Shown here: positions 10,217-21,400 of the stretch, in pieces
Layout: each line of letters opens with the position of its first letter
How positions within the stretch are numbered: position 1 is the first letter of the stretch
Origin: Lunasporangiospora selenospora
Lineage: Eukaryota; Mortierellomycota; Mortierellomycetes; Mortierellales; Mortierellaceae
Assembly: GCA_015680635.1 (NCBI GenBank)
Contig: JAABOA010000107.1
Location: forward strand, 1-24,713
Length of the DNA: 24,713 bases
Direction: 5' to 3'
Translations under genes and position numbers: made by a program
Notes under the pieces: model-generated
Seen by the model: the letters and a program-made list of their open reading frames with translations, nothing else
The model's database searches: none
What the model was told of the DNA's origin: nothing

Positions 10217-10800
10217 GGTCGACCATAGCCTTAGGCAATGGTTTTCTCGAATCCTCGGCAAAGGACCAAGGAGAGGGCGATGAACAACATTCAAACCAAT
10301 GGTCCCAATCGATTTAGAACTGTTTAGTGAGTGTGGATCTGTACTCATTTGGTGTTGGAAGAGATGAGCAGGATGAGGACAGGATGGCCACCATGTATCA
10401 ATGGGCAAATGGTCTTCGATCCATTTGTCTGTATCATTTGGTCAATGAGATTGCGATGAAGATTCTTCAAACAAATGAGCTTAATCGATTGCTAGAATCC
10501 CAGTGAGCACGAATTTGGCGTCATTGGGTGTCGGGAAATGTACTCATGCTTTGGTTGAGATGAGAAGTTTAGTTTGGGGAAATCAACAGACCATGGGCGA
10601 AATGAGTGTATTGGACAAGTTGGTGGCGAGGAACAAAAATTGGTGGCGAACAGTTGGCGGCAAATGTTTTAGTGGCGTTCGGTCTCTCTTTGTACATTCT
10701 CGACCATCGAATGATCTTTGAATGATCAATGAGAGCGTGCTCAGAATCCTTTGAACAAATAGCCCCAGCCAGATGAGTAAAGCATATTGGCTGTCGATTG
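10217..10800. repeat. diverged tandem repeat, three degenerate copies
   Basis: Three related blocks can be aligned by eye. Block one has CAAACCAATGG at about 10292 and block two CAAACAAATGAG at about 10468. Block three reads GAACAAATAG near 10760, with TGATCAATGAGAGCG in block three matching TGGTCAATGAGATTGCG in block two. In each, a GTGAGT-, GTGAGC- or GTAAAG-like hexamer follows, then TGGNTGTYG. Spacing is irregular (about 176 and 290 bp). No reading frame survives. The relation to the array at 11221-11712 is unclear. Confidence 0.45.
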
Positions 10801-11220
10801 AAGATCTATTAACGCCGCTAAATGTAAGAATGACCGTGACAAGAGGACAGGAGGACAAGAGGACAACTTTGGAGAATTGGAAAATGTTTTTCCTACCCAA
10901 ATTTCGCTGAAGCAGCAAAGTCAGAACTTTTCATCGGGATATGTGTACACCCTCGCTTTGGTCCCCTCTCAGTCGGTACAAAAACCGTCGGCTCAGCATC
11001 GTGCTACGAAGGGTGCACTACAACTCCTCAGCCATGCGGACTATAAATAATGGTCAAGATGCTGTCCATGGAACCGTGTGTAAGACAGTGGCGATCAATA
11101 CTTACTCAAGAGATCATGCACCCCTTGCTCAATCAGGCACTGCTCTGCCAACAGATGGAACAGGTTGACAAGACGATAGCCACACCTAGCCTTTGATTGG
11201 ATATGAAGGTATGCTTCATT

Positions 11221-11712
11221 GCACTGACTACCACTATCTCCAGTCACACGGAGTGCACCCACACGAATGACTCTGAAAGATAGTAAGAACATTCTCACCT
11301 TCAGATATTGTACGTATTGACCCGTCTATAATTGAGAATGATTATTCATAGTGCTCACTCTTTATTTCTCCGCTTTTCATCTTCGCTATCTCGTTGTCCA
11401 TGGTCAACAGCGAATAAGGATATTCTCCCATTCTGATCTAGCATACACTGTCCCATGCTTCATTGCGAATGATCACTCACAGCATCCACTATGTACTATT
11501 GCTCCGTTCACCTTCACTGTCTCGTTGTTCATGCTCAATAGAAAGTAAGAATATTCTTTGATTTAAATTTAGCTCGCACTACATCTTGTCTATCATTAAT
11601 AATGACGACTCGCAGTACTCACTACGTACTTCTCCACCTTGTAACCTCGCTACCTCATTGATCATGATTAGGGGCGAGTAAGTACACTCATCTAATTGCT
11701 GTCCATTTCAGA
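11221..11712 (+). repeat. tandem array of exon-like 62-nt modules with intron-like spacers
   Basis: Modules at 11352-11413, 11483-11544 and 11616-11677 are each exactly 62 nt and mutually similar (for example CTATCTCGTTGTCCATGGTC, CTGTCTCGTTGTTCATGCTC and CTACCTCATTGATCATGATT at the same offset). Each is followed by a GTAAG donor-like site (mutated to ATAAG after the first). The spacers are about 70 nt, shortened to 35 nt for the last, and end in CACAG, CGCAG and TTCAG. A more diverged unit precedes them (11221-11282, spacer 11283-11351, donor GTAAGA, acceptor CATAG). The unit period is about 131-133 bp. Since 62 is not a multiple of 3 and stops occur, the modules do not form an obvious frame. 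Confidence 0.7.
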
Positions 11713-11974
11713 AACATTTGACTTTTTTCGACGGGGTTTATTGCGTGCTGAATGTTCATTTGCATAGTTTCTTTATGAAGTCCATCTTTTTATTGTCAAC
11801 AAAGAGCATCGAACCACAAAAATATCTTCAGATGGGTAAATATTGATTCTGTTGAGGATGATACCAACGTGGGCAAAGTAAGTGAGACCATATTGAACAA
11901 GAATAGTTCAACTTATGCTAGTTTCAATGTCGCGCCAGCATGGCTATAGCTGAAGGAACTCCAATCGAGGCGAG

Positions 11975-12058
11975 TGCAACTCTTTATTGATGGCCTAATA
12001 AAAAACTGGCGATTTTAACTGGCTAAATGGAAGGAATCGGTTAACTGTTGCAACTCTC
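11975..12058. repeat. 9-bp direct repeat TGCAACTCT flanking 66 bp
   Basis: TGCAACTCT occurs at 11975-11983 and again at 12049-12057; the second copy directly abuts CAGGGACG, the candidate hAT-like terminus. The 8-9 bp length matches hAT target-site duplications, but the 66 bp between the copies show no matching terminal inverted repeats. Confidence 0.35.
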
Positions 12059-12155
12059 AGGGACGCACCGGTTTTAACCGACGGTTATTTTGGTTAACCA
12101 ACTAATGACCGGTTAGGTTAAATTCGGTTACTTTCGGTTATTTCAGTTAACACCT
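12058..12155 (+). mobile_element. hAT-like transposon end with iterated CGGTTA motifs
   Basis: CAGGGACGCACCGG at 12058 is followed by a dense run of CGGTTA/GGTTAACC motifs in both orientations up to GTTAACA near 12155. Ac-family hAT ends begin CAGGG and carry subterminal arrays of short transposase-binding motifs, so this is the best reading. I cannot find the opposite end (expected to finish in CCCTG after similar motifs), and no hAT transposase frame is visible in the window. It could be a solo end or a MITE remnant, possibly the carrier of a neighbouring Fanzor relic. Confidence 0.4.
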
Positions 12156-12279
12156 TGACTCTGTCTGCACCAAGTAAACGTTTAAATTTTTAATTATTCT
12201 TTCATACCATCCTCTCCTACAATCTCTCAAGACACCTTTGCGCATAGTTGCAAAATACAATGGATCTACTCAAATATTA

Positions 12280-13440
12280 TCACAAACAAAAAATTAAAAA
12301 AATTAGACCATGCAGTAAGAATGAATGAAGATGAAATCTTTGTACCCACCATTGTCCCGACTCTGCCGGGAGCCTCAATTGCATCCGCTTAGATGTTGGA
12401 AGCTGTTTGGTTCCAGTATTTGACTGGTGTTCTTGGATGTTGAAAGTGTCCTTGTCCTCGGAGAATCTTGAGAACGGCCCAAGGACATGATGGTCGAGCA
12501 ACACTGAGGCGCCAGATATCGCTATCGCCATCGCCGCACTCTTGTCCCGTCCCTTAATCGTGTAGCCGGCCTTGAACGATGAGCATTCTGCATTTGCACA
12601 CTCTACTGCTCCATAAACACTCACTATCCTCGCCGCCCCATTCACTATTCTCTTCGACCATGAAAGTTGCATCCGTTGAAAGTAAACAAACGTCTTGCTC
12701 GTTTGATACTCATCCGTCAATGACACGAGACAATTTTGGCAATACTCTTTCCGTAGTTTGTTGCCTCTGTGCTGAGTGTGTCCTCCTATCCTGGACTCTA
12801 CACATGTCCCTGCTGTCCCCATGAGCATAGCCGGAAGTACGACCGTCTTTTTCTTGGGACACTCGGCAACGTGCTGAAATGGTTCAGCTCATATGCCTCG
12901 CAGCAGATGACTTCTTTGAAACTCGCTGCAGTATCCATCTCTTTGTTCAAGGTGATTTTGAAGTTGAGATAGGAGTGGGCGACTTGGGCGATTGGATTAA
13001 CTATTTGGTCTCGTAACTCAAACCCTGGAGGTAGGAGTGCGGCCATGCTCCAAGGTCTGGAATATCGTTGAAAATAAAGGCTAGAACTGTTTCCCTTTAG
13101 CCTACCACATGGACTCCTCGTCATCTCTGTCTTTGCCACCTTCAGCTTGCCGAATATCATTGAATTCTATATCGACAGCCTCACTCCATTCTCCAATCTA
13201 TAAAGCCGTCTGCAGTATCCCGACTAGTGATTTCCCTCCTTCTTTTGCTTTCTCGGCTTGTATGATTGTGGATTTACTCTCGGATATTTGGAAAACATCG
13301 AGGGGCATATCCCTTTAGTTTACAGCCTTTTTAGAATAGTCTCCAAGATATTCAGGCTTTTTCTTTCCATAGCAAAATATCCGCCTCTTCAATGACCAGA
13401 ACTTGGCACGGTCAAAGGGAGCATGGAGAAGAGCAGAGTG
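12280..13440 (-). pseudogene. decayed Fanzor (eukaryotic TnpB-like nuclease), C-terminal part
   Basis: Read on the - strand, a coding-like series runs from about 13440 down to 12280 in three frames. Pieces include FDRAKFWSLKRRIFCYGKKK, then (after a stop) MPLDVFQISESKSTIIQAEK, IGEWSEAVDIEFNDIRQAEG, then a shift near 13100 and another near 12815. The C-terminal frame shows the OrfB/TnpB layout: GGH, DEYQTSKT, then ECANAEC of a zinc ribbon, then GRDKSAAMAIAIS. The last matches the RuvC-III RDxxAAxxIA motif with its Asp at 12544-12546. Two Phe codons (12679-12681, 12688-12690) stand where the first CxxC of the ribbon should have Cys. Fanzors are RNA-guided DNA nucleases carried by eukaryotic transposons; this copy cannot encode an active one. 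The N-terminal portion is missing beyond about 13440. The family call is from motif layout; the exact Fanzor subgroup is inferred. Confidence 0.65.
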
Positions 13441-15200
13441 AAGGATGAAGACGAAGGGGGCCCTAATTCAAGCTCAACGCCCTTTCTCTTAGCATTGCTT
13501 CGGTGCCTGTACTACCGTGAATTAGCCTCGAGTGCGCGGATCCCTCACCAAGACCTCATCAAAAAGATCCTAAGCTCCTTCTACGAAATCTTCACAGATA
13601 CACCGTCGGAAAACCAGAGGGACAGGAAAGAAGAACAGAGGTGAGACAGCAAACTGTATCGACAGCAACGTCAGTAGAGTACCAGCGCTACTTCCAGAAA
13701 CCATCCCGACGGCTGCTTTCGCCCTTTGCGACTGGGTTCATCTTCATGAGCGAGTGAGAGCTCTTCTACGTTCTCTTTGAGAACAGTTGGCCATGGATGC
13801 ATATCCCAGTGATCAATTTTCCAGAGAGCGCGAATATATCAATTGTGCCGATTGTGGACACGCCTCTTCCCGGATGGTTGATCAGTCAAGTTCTCTCACC
13901 GGTGGGATCAAAGTCCGCCAGTTCCTCTCCATGGACTCATGAAGGCCATCACGACAACCACCAAGTATGAAATGACTGCTATCCTAGACGGACTGGGAAG
14001 CCAGTCAAGCAGCTCTACTCTCCAAGACCCGCGACAACAGTCTACCACCACCAACGTACCCACAGATATTCGGTTCACCAAAAAGCAGCGTAGATTCAAG
14101 TGAACCCTCTATGACTCCTTTCAATCCAACAGGGTTGAGTTGAGCTTGAGGGCCATGAACTTATGCATCCGACGAAGCAAACGTTTCGCCCTAGTCGACG
14201 AGCGACATGTGCCCTGTGCCAATAAACTTAATGATCCTGAAGAGGGCTACGGCCAATTCCTCAAAGGGATCCAGACTGTCCTGGGTTTGAAAGGGCATGT
14301 TGAGCGCATATTTGGTCAATCAGGTCCGGGATCAGGACCACCGACACAGCTTTGTAAGGATGTGGATGTCCTTTGTCTAGATTCTGGTCTAGCGTGCACA
14401 ATTGCAGCCTACGCCGAACGATCCGATCTCCTGGGAGTTAGTCATCCTCTTGTTTCAGCCAACATTCAAGTTCTGCCAAGAACTCCAGCAGCGAAGAGAA
14501 TGCAGCTAATTTTTCCATCAGCGACATTGAGTCGTCGCTTCTTCCATCGCTCGAACAGGACCCGAAAGGAAGGATCAAGGCCGAGATAGAGAATGGCAAG
14601 GACCTCGGGAAGTTTTACAATGGACACTATGCAAATTTCCTTCGTGCATAATGAGATCCGAACGAGGCTCGAGCAGGAGAATATGCAGTCGTGACGGATA
14701 AACTTCTGTCAATGCTAGGCGGATCAATTGGCGTGCGTCAATCTCCTGAGAAAAAAGTCTTGATCGTTGTCGGACTTGCGTCGTTTAATAGCACTCGAGG
14801 TTTGATGTCTCTCCAGGGATCATTCCTCAGTTACTTTGTAACCAAGGCAGTACATGCATCCCAAAGCTTTACAAAAAAAACGCTCATTAACTTTGTCAAA
14901 TTCTTTTGTCAATCCTAGGCAAGATCACTTGACTATCTGCTGGTCGGAATCGACGAATACTACACCTTTAAGCGCTGCAGACTTTGTCTCGTCTGCATCG
15001 ATTCGCAGGCTCTTTTGCGAGTCCTGCAAGACGCCATTCCACCGCGACCTGCGAGCAATATGGCAGTGACTGCAAGAAAGCACTTACAGAGCCAGCAACG
15101 ACTTCAATATCTTTTGCCCGTACACGGAGACGGTTCACATGTATGGCAAGCACCTTTGGTAGGGTCTTTGAGGTCCATTGTTGGACCATCAAACAAGAGA
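13423..15200 (+). pseudogene. second decayed Fanzor-like gene, opposite orientation
   Basis: A + strand relic in several frames. From 13423 a 73-codon frame (LIKKILSSFYEIFTDT) is followed by coding-like text around 13672-13960 (FATGFIFMSE, PGWLISQVLSPVG) with an internal stop. A frame from about 13908 to 14589 carries KKQRRF and, at about 14359, DVDVLCLDSGLACTIAAYAE, which resembles a RuvC-I segment with Asp at 14380. A further frame (14480-14918, two stops) holds GKDLGKFYNGHYANFL and KKVLIVVGLASFNSTRG (RuvC-II region). A likely 69-nt intron, GTACAT at 14850 to CCTAG at 14918, leads to LDYLLVGIDEYYTFKRC, then in other frames FCESCKTPFHRDLRA (zinc ribbon plus RuvC-III RD at about 15043-15048) and NMAVTARKHLQSQQR. 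The order DEYYT, CxxC, CxxC, HRD, NM is the Fanzor C-terminus. At least four frameshifts or stops make it inactive. The N-terminal limit is uncertain. Confidence 0.65.
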
Positions 15201-15472
15201 CAATACAAGTATTTAATTTTTTTTGAAGCTCTTACTCGATCAGGGGCTCACCCTAAATCATTATTTCCTTTCACTTCATTAGTTCCTTGTGTTCTGAACA
15301 AAGGATCCTTCAGGCTCCAAATACCTCCCCACGAAGAAACAGAAGAGGCAAGTGGCTGCACACTTGCCCAATAAGACCAGATTTTTAACACGCCCCATCC
15401 AAGCACGGAAACCATCAACCCAAAGGAAGAAAAGAGACAAAGAAAAAGAAAAAGAAAAGCAAAGAGAGAACC

Positions 15473-18400
15473 ATGTCCACCACGAAAAAGAACAAAGTCC
15501 GCGCAATGCCAGCACTTCCGACCCAGGTAGCGCCATGTCTTGTCCAGTCACTAGCTCATGAAGACTGGGCTGCCGAAGCACAGCGTGTCAGCGACGATCA
15601 AATCCAGGCATTCTGTCGGGAGTATGTCAAGGTGAGGCATACTGAAGACATTCCTTCCAACTACACATTTTTTTTAAAGCATACACATGCACACACACAG
15701 GAATCGTTTTATCTTTATAGCGCGTTTTTTACTAGCCATGGACGATCTTGAGTTGAGAATGGGACCTTTTGGAAAGGCAAAGGAGGAAAGGCAAGGATCG
15801 CCCGGTGTACTCTTGAGCAATCGACTCTACCAAAAACCCTTTACCTGGAAAAAAATGCACCGAATGGTGGCCACAGATGTCAACTTCGGACAATGCTATG
15901 CGATTTGAATGATGAAATGGCAAAAGGCCTTACATGTTCATGGGGATGAGGATGAGGTACATCTCTCATCACATGCACAGTCTCTCACTCTCACCCTCAC
16001 TCCCTCACCCTCACTCTCTCACCCTCACCTCACTCTCTCGCTCTCTCACTATCTTACTCGCTCGCTCACTCTCCCACTCACTCTCCCACTCACTTGGAAA
16101 CCGACACATCAAGCATTGGAAAAAAACCCCCCAGAAAAATAGACAATGCGCTCTCGAATTCACATGTACTCATGCACGGATGTCGTTTTTTATTCTCCAA
16201 CTCCAACCACTCCAAAATAGACCGCGCCCGAGGATGAAAGTGTTATTCAGCCGGACGACCACATTAGGGTAATGGGAGCACCTTTCCTTTCTTTTCCTTT
16301 CTATTCTTTTTTTGGTTGAAAGATGAGAAGGGTTCTGGACAAGGACATGGTTGCTTCTTGAACCGGACAATGGATTCATTCTACTCATTCATCCCATTCT
16401 ATCCGTTTCTTTTTTTTGTTCATCGGTCTTTTTTTGTCTCTTCGTGCCACGTTCATTTTCCCCGACCCAAACCCCTTCTCTCTGTCCACTCCCACCCCTC
16501 CTCTTCCCATTTTCTCTCTTCATGTTTCCTCCCTTGGGGTCCTCCTATTCCTCTTTTTCGTGCCTATAGAGAATCACGACCGCCCTTGCCCACTACGCGA
16601 CAAGGGGATTGCCAGGGGCTGGCAAAACTCCACTCGAAGAGCACCAGCGCCAATCCGCCGAGTACGCTCTGTCACCAGAGGAACTCATGAATGTCTATGC
16701 ACAGATGATCCGCAACAGGAACGGTAAGCCTTCTGCTCTATATCCTTCTTTCTTTCTCTTTTTCTCTCTTTCTCTCTGTCTTCTCTTTCTATCCCTCCCT
16801 CCCATTTCCTTACTCTTTCCTTACCCCCAAGTGAATAAAAGCTGGTCTGACAATGCACCCATCATACTCTCTAGGACTAAATCAAAATATGAGAGAGGTA
16901 CTCACGGACCAGACCTTTGCGGTGTCAGGGAACGTCGGCTTTGGTCATGGAGACCATGCTGGCCACTCACCCCAACATACTCAGCATCATTTCCAGAGGC
17001 CACCATCAATGCAATCGCCAGCTTCAGGACAGACTCGACAGCAACAAGGGTCAACAGAACAACGGTGTGGATGTGGACAGGATCACTGTAACCTGGATGT
17101 AGAAGTAGATGGCGATGACGATGGCATGGCATTTCCAGACGATAGTTATGAAGATGAACCCGACGAAGAAGAGGACGACGAAGAGGACGATGAGGAAGAC
17201 GACGAAGAAGGTGCTGATGAGGATGATGTCGACGAAGAGGATAGCATGGACGACGAAGAATACGACGATGACGATGTTGTTGACGGCTATGCACACCACT
17301 ATGAGGAGAGCAATGTCAAGATGATGGCCTATGAAGAAGAAAAGTTGAAGATGGAGACGGAGCGAAAGATCCGAGAGGATCAACGTCGACGCAAGGAAGA
17401 GGTCAGGCGAAAGAAGCTAAGCGACCGACTAAAACAAAAAGAGGAGAGAGGTAATGAGGACTCCTTATTTTCCTTTTTTTTTCTGATCACACAAACCTCA
17501 GTAGATCTATTCAAGGCACGAAATCTCTTTCTTGGGTCTGACTGACATTGAACCAACGTGGGGTTGACTTTATTTATATAATAGAACGAATTATTCTGCT
17601 ACAGCGATTGCGACTCGAGGATGAAGAGCGCCGCAAACGTGAAATAGTAGAGAAGCAGAGGAGAGATCGACTCGAGGAAGAAATGCGCAAGAAGCGAGAA
17701 GCTGGTAAATGGAGCCTCTATAGTTGGTCGCTATTGTTCTCCTGTTTCTTTTAATTTGCGACCCTGATTTCCTCACTCTCTTCGTTTATCAAAAAAAAAA
17801 AAAACAGCCAATGCAGATCAGAGAGCAAGGTCGTTCCTGTTTCAATGTACCCTTCAGTCTCAAGTCGATGTTGCAAAACGGATGGTGAAATGTACACCAG
17901 AAGAATCAGGATCACTAGATGGCGCTCTCAAGTTCTTTTCGGCAGCAGCAAATCGTCTTGTAGGATGGGAGTTTACGACAACAGTAGAAGGTGTTGGCGA
18001 AGTCAGTGAGGAAAGGGGTGTTCAGGAGACGCTTTTGCATGTAGCCATTCGTGTAGGATGCGTAGATCTCGCCATTCTCTACATCGAAGCAGGCAAGCTA
18101 TTGATTATTGCGGTTGTTATTTTTATTTGCTTGGCATATGCTACCTTCACATGGCGAGAATTCATCAGTTAACCCCGTCATCTCTATACTTGGATTACTA
18201 GGCGCACCCTTGGATGCTCTAGATGCAGATGGACTGACGCCACTACACACGGCTGCAAAATACGTATCACCATTTGATATTTGCAAAGTATTGGTAGAAA
18301 AAACGGTTCACCACATCGACCGAACTTGCATTACCTCACAAAAAACAGTACTACATTATGCAGCACAGAATGGATATGCGGAACTGGTCAGCCTTCTACT

Positions 18401-21400
18401 TCAACATCATGCCAGGATCAATGCTTTGGACGTAAAGGGAAACACGCCAGAGGCACTGGCAAAAGCTGGACTTGACAGTGCCCTGCCTGATAAACCAACC
18501 AAATCAAGTAATGGCAATCATACCAAACAAAAAGAGTCACCCAAGGTCCAAAAGTATACAGAGACGTTACAACATCTTCATAAAGCTCAAGCCGCCATCA
18601 AAGTAGCGCAGAGCCGGAAAGACGCACAACTGGAAGAACAAAGGCGAAAGGAAGAAGCGTTGGCACGGGAAGAAGCCGAAAAGGACAATGCAGCACGTCG
18701 AAAGCTTGAAGATAAGTTGGAAGCAGATCTAAGGAGACGACTCGAGGAAGAAAAGGAACTCGAGCGACTAAAGGCAATGGCGTCAGATCCGAACGGTAAC
18801 AATAATAACAGCAACAAGAAGAAAAAGAAGAAAAAGGGTAAGGGCACCGGGGATGCGTCGGCGCCTGTCCCCAAGGAATCCAATCTACAGTCGTTTGGCA
18901 ATTCTGCTAGCAAAGCTGAACAACCTGTTGAACCAACAAAATCGACACTTACCAAGGCACCAGCAAATGAGAGGCTACTAGCAACAGACGACTCACAACG
19001 CTCAAAGTCTCCTTCAGTAACGTCGAAGTCATCCCCAGGTCCGTTGAGTACGACAGCGACATCTTCAACAGTGCAAGTAGAAACGCCAATGGTAAACCAG
19101 ATATCGTCTGCTTCTATATCCTCCTCGACTGCAAAATCAGCTCCGGCAAGGATTCCAAAGCCAAAAACAGCCTATCGCCCGTCTCAGTTAGTTGTTGTAC
19201 GACTCACCGACATGGGCTTTCCTCTGCGCGATTCAAGAAAGGCACTTATTCAAACAGAAGGAAAAGTGGAAGATGCCATTGATCTGCTAACAACCAGCGC
19301 ACAATTGGCAGATGATTCAGAAGATGAGGCCGAGCAGGCAGCAGAAAGGGTCAGGACAGCGACAATAGGTCAACCCGTCGTATTGAGCACGACTATGGCA
19401 GCGACAGTAGCAGTAGAGCCTGTAAACATGAGGCAGCAGAGACAACAACATGAGTCACCATCCAACGGAGCTGTCGTAGCAGATCCACCTCGCCGCTCCT
19501 CAGTACCAGCTCAGACATTTGTCCCAGCCTCTCCAGGTCAATCGCCCCAATCACAGGCACAACAGAATGCCGTCTTTCCTCCACACCACCCTCATCACCA
19601 CCCCCATCCTTATCCTCACCCTCAACATCATCCTCAACATCAGCATCAATATCAGCCTGCACAACACTATCACCCGTCACAGCAGCAACAACAACAACAG
19701 CTACAACAGCTACAACAGCAACTTCCACAACAACCACAGCCATTTCAACAGCAGTATCCAAAGCCTACATCTGGCCCTCATTCAAACGGACAAGCCAGAC
19801 CAGCAGCCCCTCATCCAGTTCAGATTCTGCAAAGAACCCATCCAGCGGGCCCCCACGCCCAACCTCGTAATGTCCCTACACAGGTGCTTCAGCGCCCCCC
19901 ACCTCACGCGCCACATGGTGGCATGATTAACTCGCACCAAAGTACTGCCTCAGCGCAAAGTGCGAGAAATTCTTTTTCAGGACAGGGTGCACAACCCATG
20001 ATGGTATCAATGCCAATGACGATCTCGAGCCCAGGTGCCCAGCCATCCAACACATCACCGAGCTTTATTAACCAGCGTACCACCCAACCAGTCCCACCTT
20101 CACGCGCTCCATATGGCTATGGGGCTCCTAGTGGTGGAAACAATAACAATAGCAGCAGCAGCGCCAACCCATCAATGGGCAACAAACCGTTAATGTCTCC
20201 CCCACTTCCAATTGGAACACCTAGCAGTCATCCAAACAGCAGGGCAGTGACATCGGCTCCCGTTTCTGGTCCAGGACCCATCCTCGAACGGGCTCCGGGT
20301 CGAGGATCGTTGCCTGGAGATATCAATGCCAAGATTAGTGGAATCACTCGCAAGTTTGGTAGCATGGATTTGACAACAGGAGGGGGCGGTTTGGGTTCGA
20401 GTGCACCCGACTTTGGTTCTTTGGGATCCTCGTTTTCGCCAGGCTTTGGTGCTGCCCATACTGGATCGAGTGCATGGGATATCAACATGTATAACAAAAC
20501 GTCTATCCCTGACTCCGCCACTATGGCATCATCTCCGACCTCCATGTCCATGATGGGACACAGTCTTTGGGGCACGCCTGGTCTTGGTTTGCCAGGCGCT
20601 CCATTGATTCAATCTTCTGGCAGGGATATCCTCACTGGTGGTGGAAATGCTCATTCAGGACCTGTGGACGGGTCGTTGGCATCTTCGTTCGGGACATCGT
20701 TCATGTCGTTTCCCGGATCTGCGGGGCTACAACATCCCTTCCAACAGGGACATCCCCATCAGGCACCGTTCCATCACCAACAACAGGGACATTCTCTTTC
20801 CCAACGTCCACAGGCACTACAGCAGCAGCATCTTTTGCGCCGTGGACCGATAGGCGGTAGTCCCTTGGAAGGAGGTCGCCCAGGGTTTGTAAACGATCCC
20901 GAACTGGATCTTGGCAATGCTGAGGGAGAAATGATCAAGGACGTGTTGGCAATGACAGGTGTGATTGATTCAGATGAGATTGAGAATCTGGAGGCAGAGT
21001 ACACTCGACTTGGTTCTGGACAAAATACGATAGCGCCTGGCTCCCGAGCCGTTGGAAGAGGCCGAAACCTTTGGGGGATTGGTGTGAATACGAACGACCA
21101 TGGTGTTGATCAAGGAAGCGACCATCATTTGCCTGCAGGAGGACTTTCGAGTGGTCATGGACTGCCTTCTCCCATTGGCACTGTGAATGGCCAGGCGCTC
21201 CCTCTTTCGGGCTTGGGGTCACGAAGAGGGTTTGATGCCGATAGCCACGGTTCTGGTAAGTGCTTTATATATATATATTTATTTATCCATCTAACTGATT
21301 ATATTCTAGATTCGTATGTGAGGCAACCCCAAAGTCCAGACAGGAAAATAATGTTGACCTGTTGTAATATGCATCATTGATAGTTGTTGTCTCGGATCCA

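Larger units (their letters stand above)
9705..12057. other. gene-poor accessory stretch with decayed repeats
   Basis: No open frame here looks like a real protein; the frames are short and have no recognisable motif on either strand. Contents seen are the CTR9 3' UTR, a GA microsatellite near 9913-9930, and GTTAACCG/CGGTTAAC motifs at 9728-9765. There are also two families of diverged tandem repeats (about 10217-10800 and 11221-11712), listed separately, and a small GGACAAGAGGACA-type repeat near 10838-10865. Base composition is more AT-rich and less ordered than in the flanking genes, typical of degenerated mobile DNA. Confidence 0.6.

Noticed and set aside
15735..15908. 56-codon ATG frame inside intron 1 of the ankyrin-UBA gene
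   Set aside because: Some coding flavour but no motif, and no in-phase splice connection to exon 1; treated as chance or a relic.
16902..17294. - strand His/Arg-rich frame of 130 codons
   Set aside because: Complement of the Asp/Glu-coding run; composition explains it fully.
19393..19761. - strand Val/Ala/Asp-rich frame
   Set aside because: Complement of the Gln/His codon tract of the ankyrin-UBA gene.
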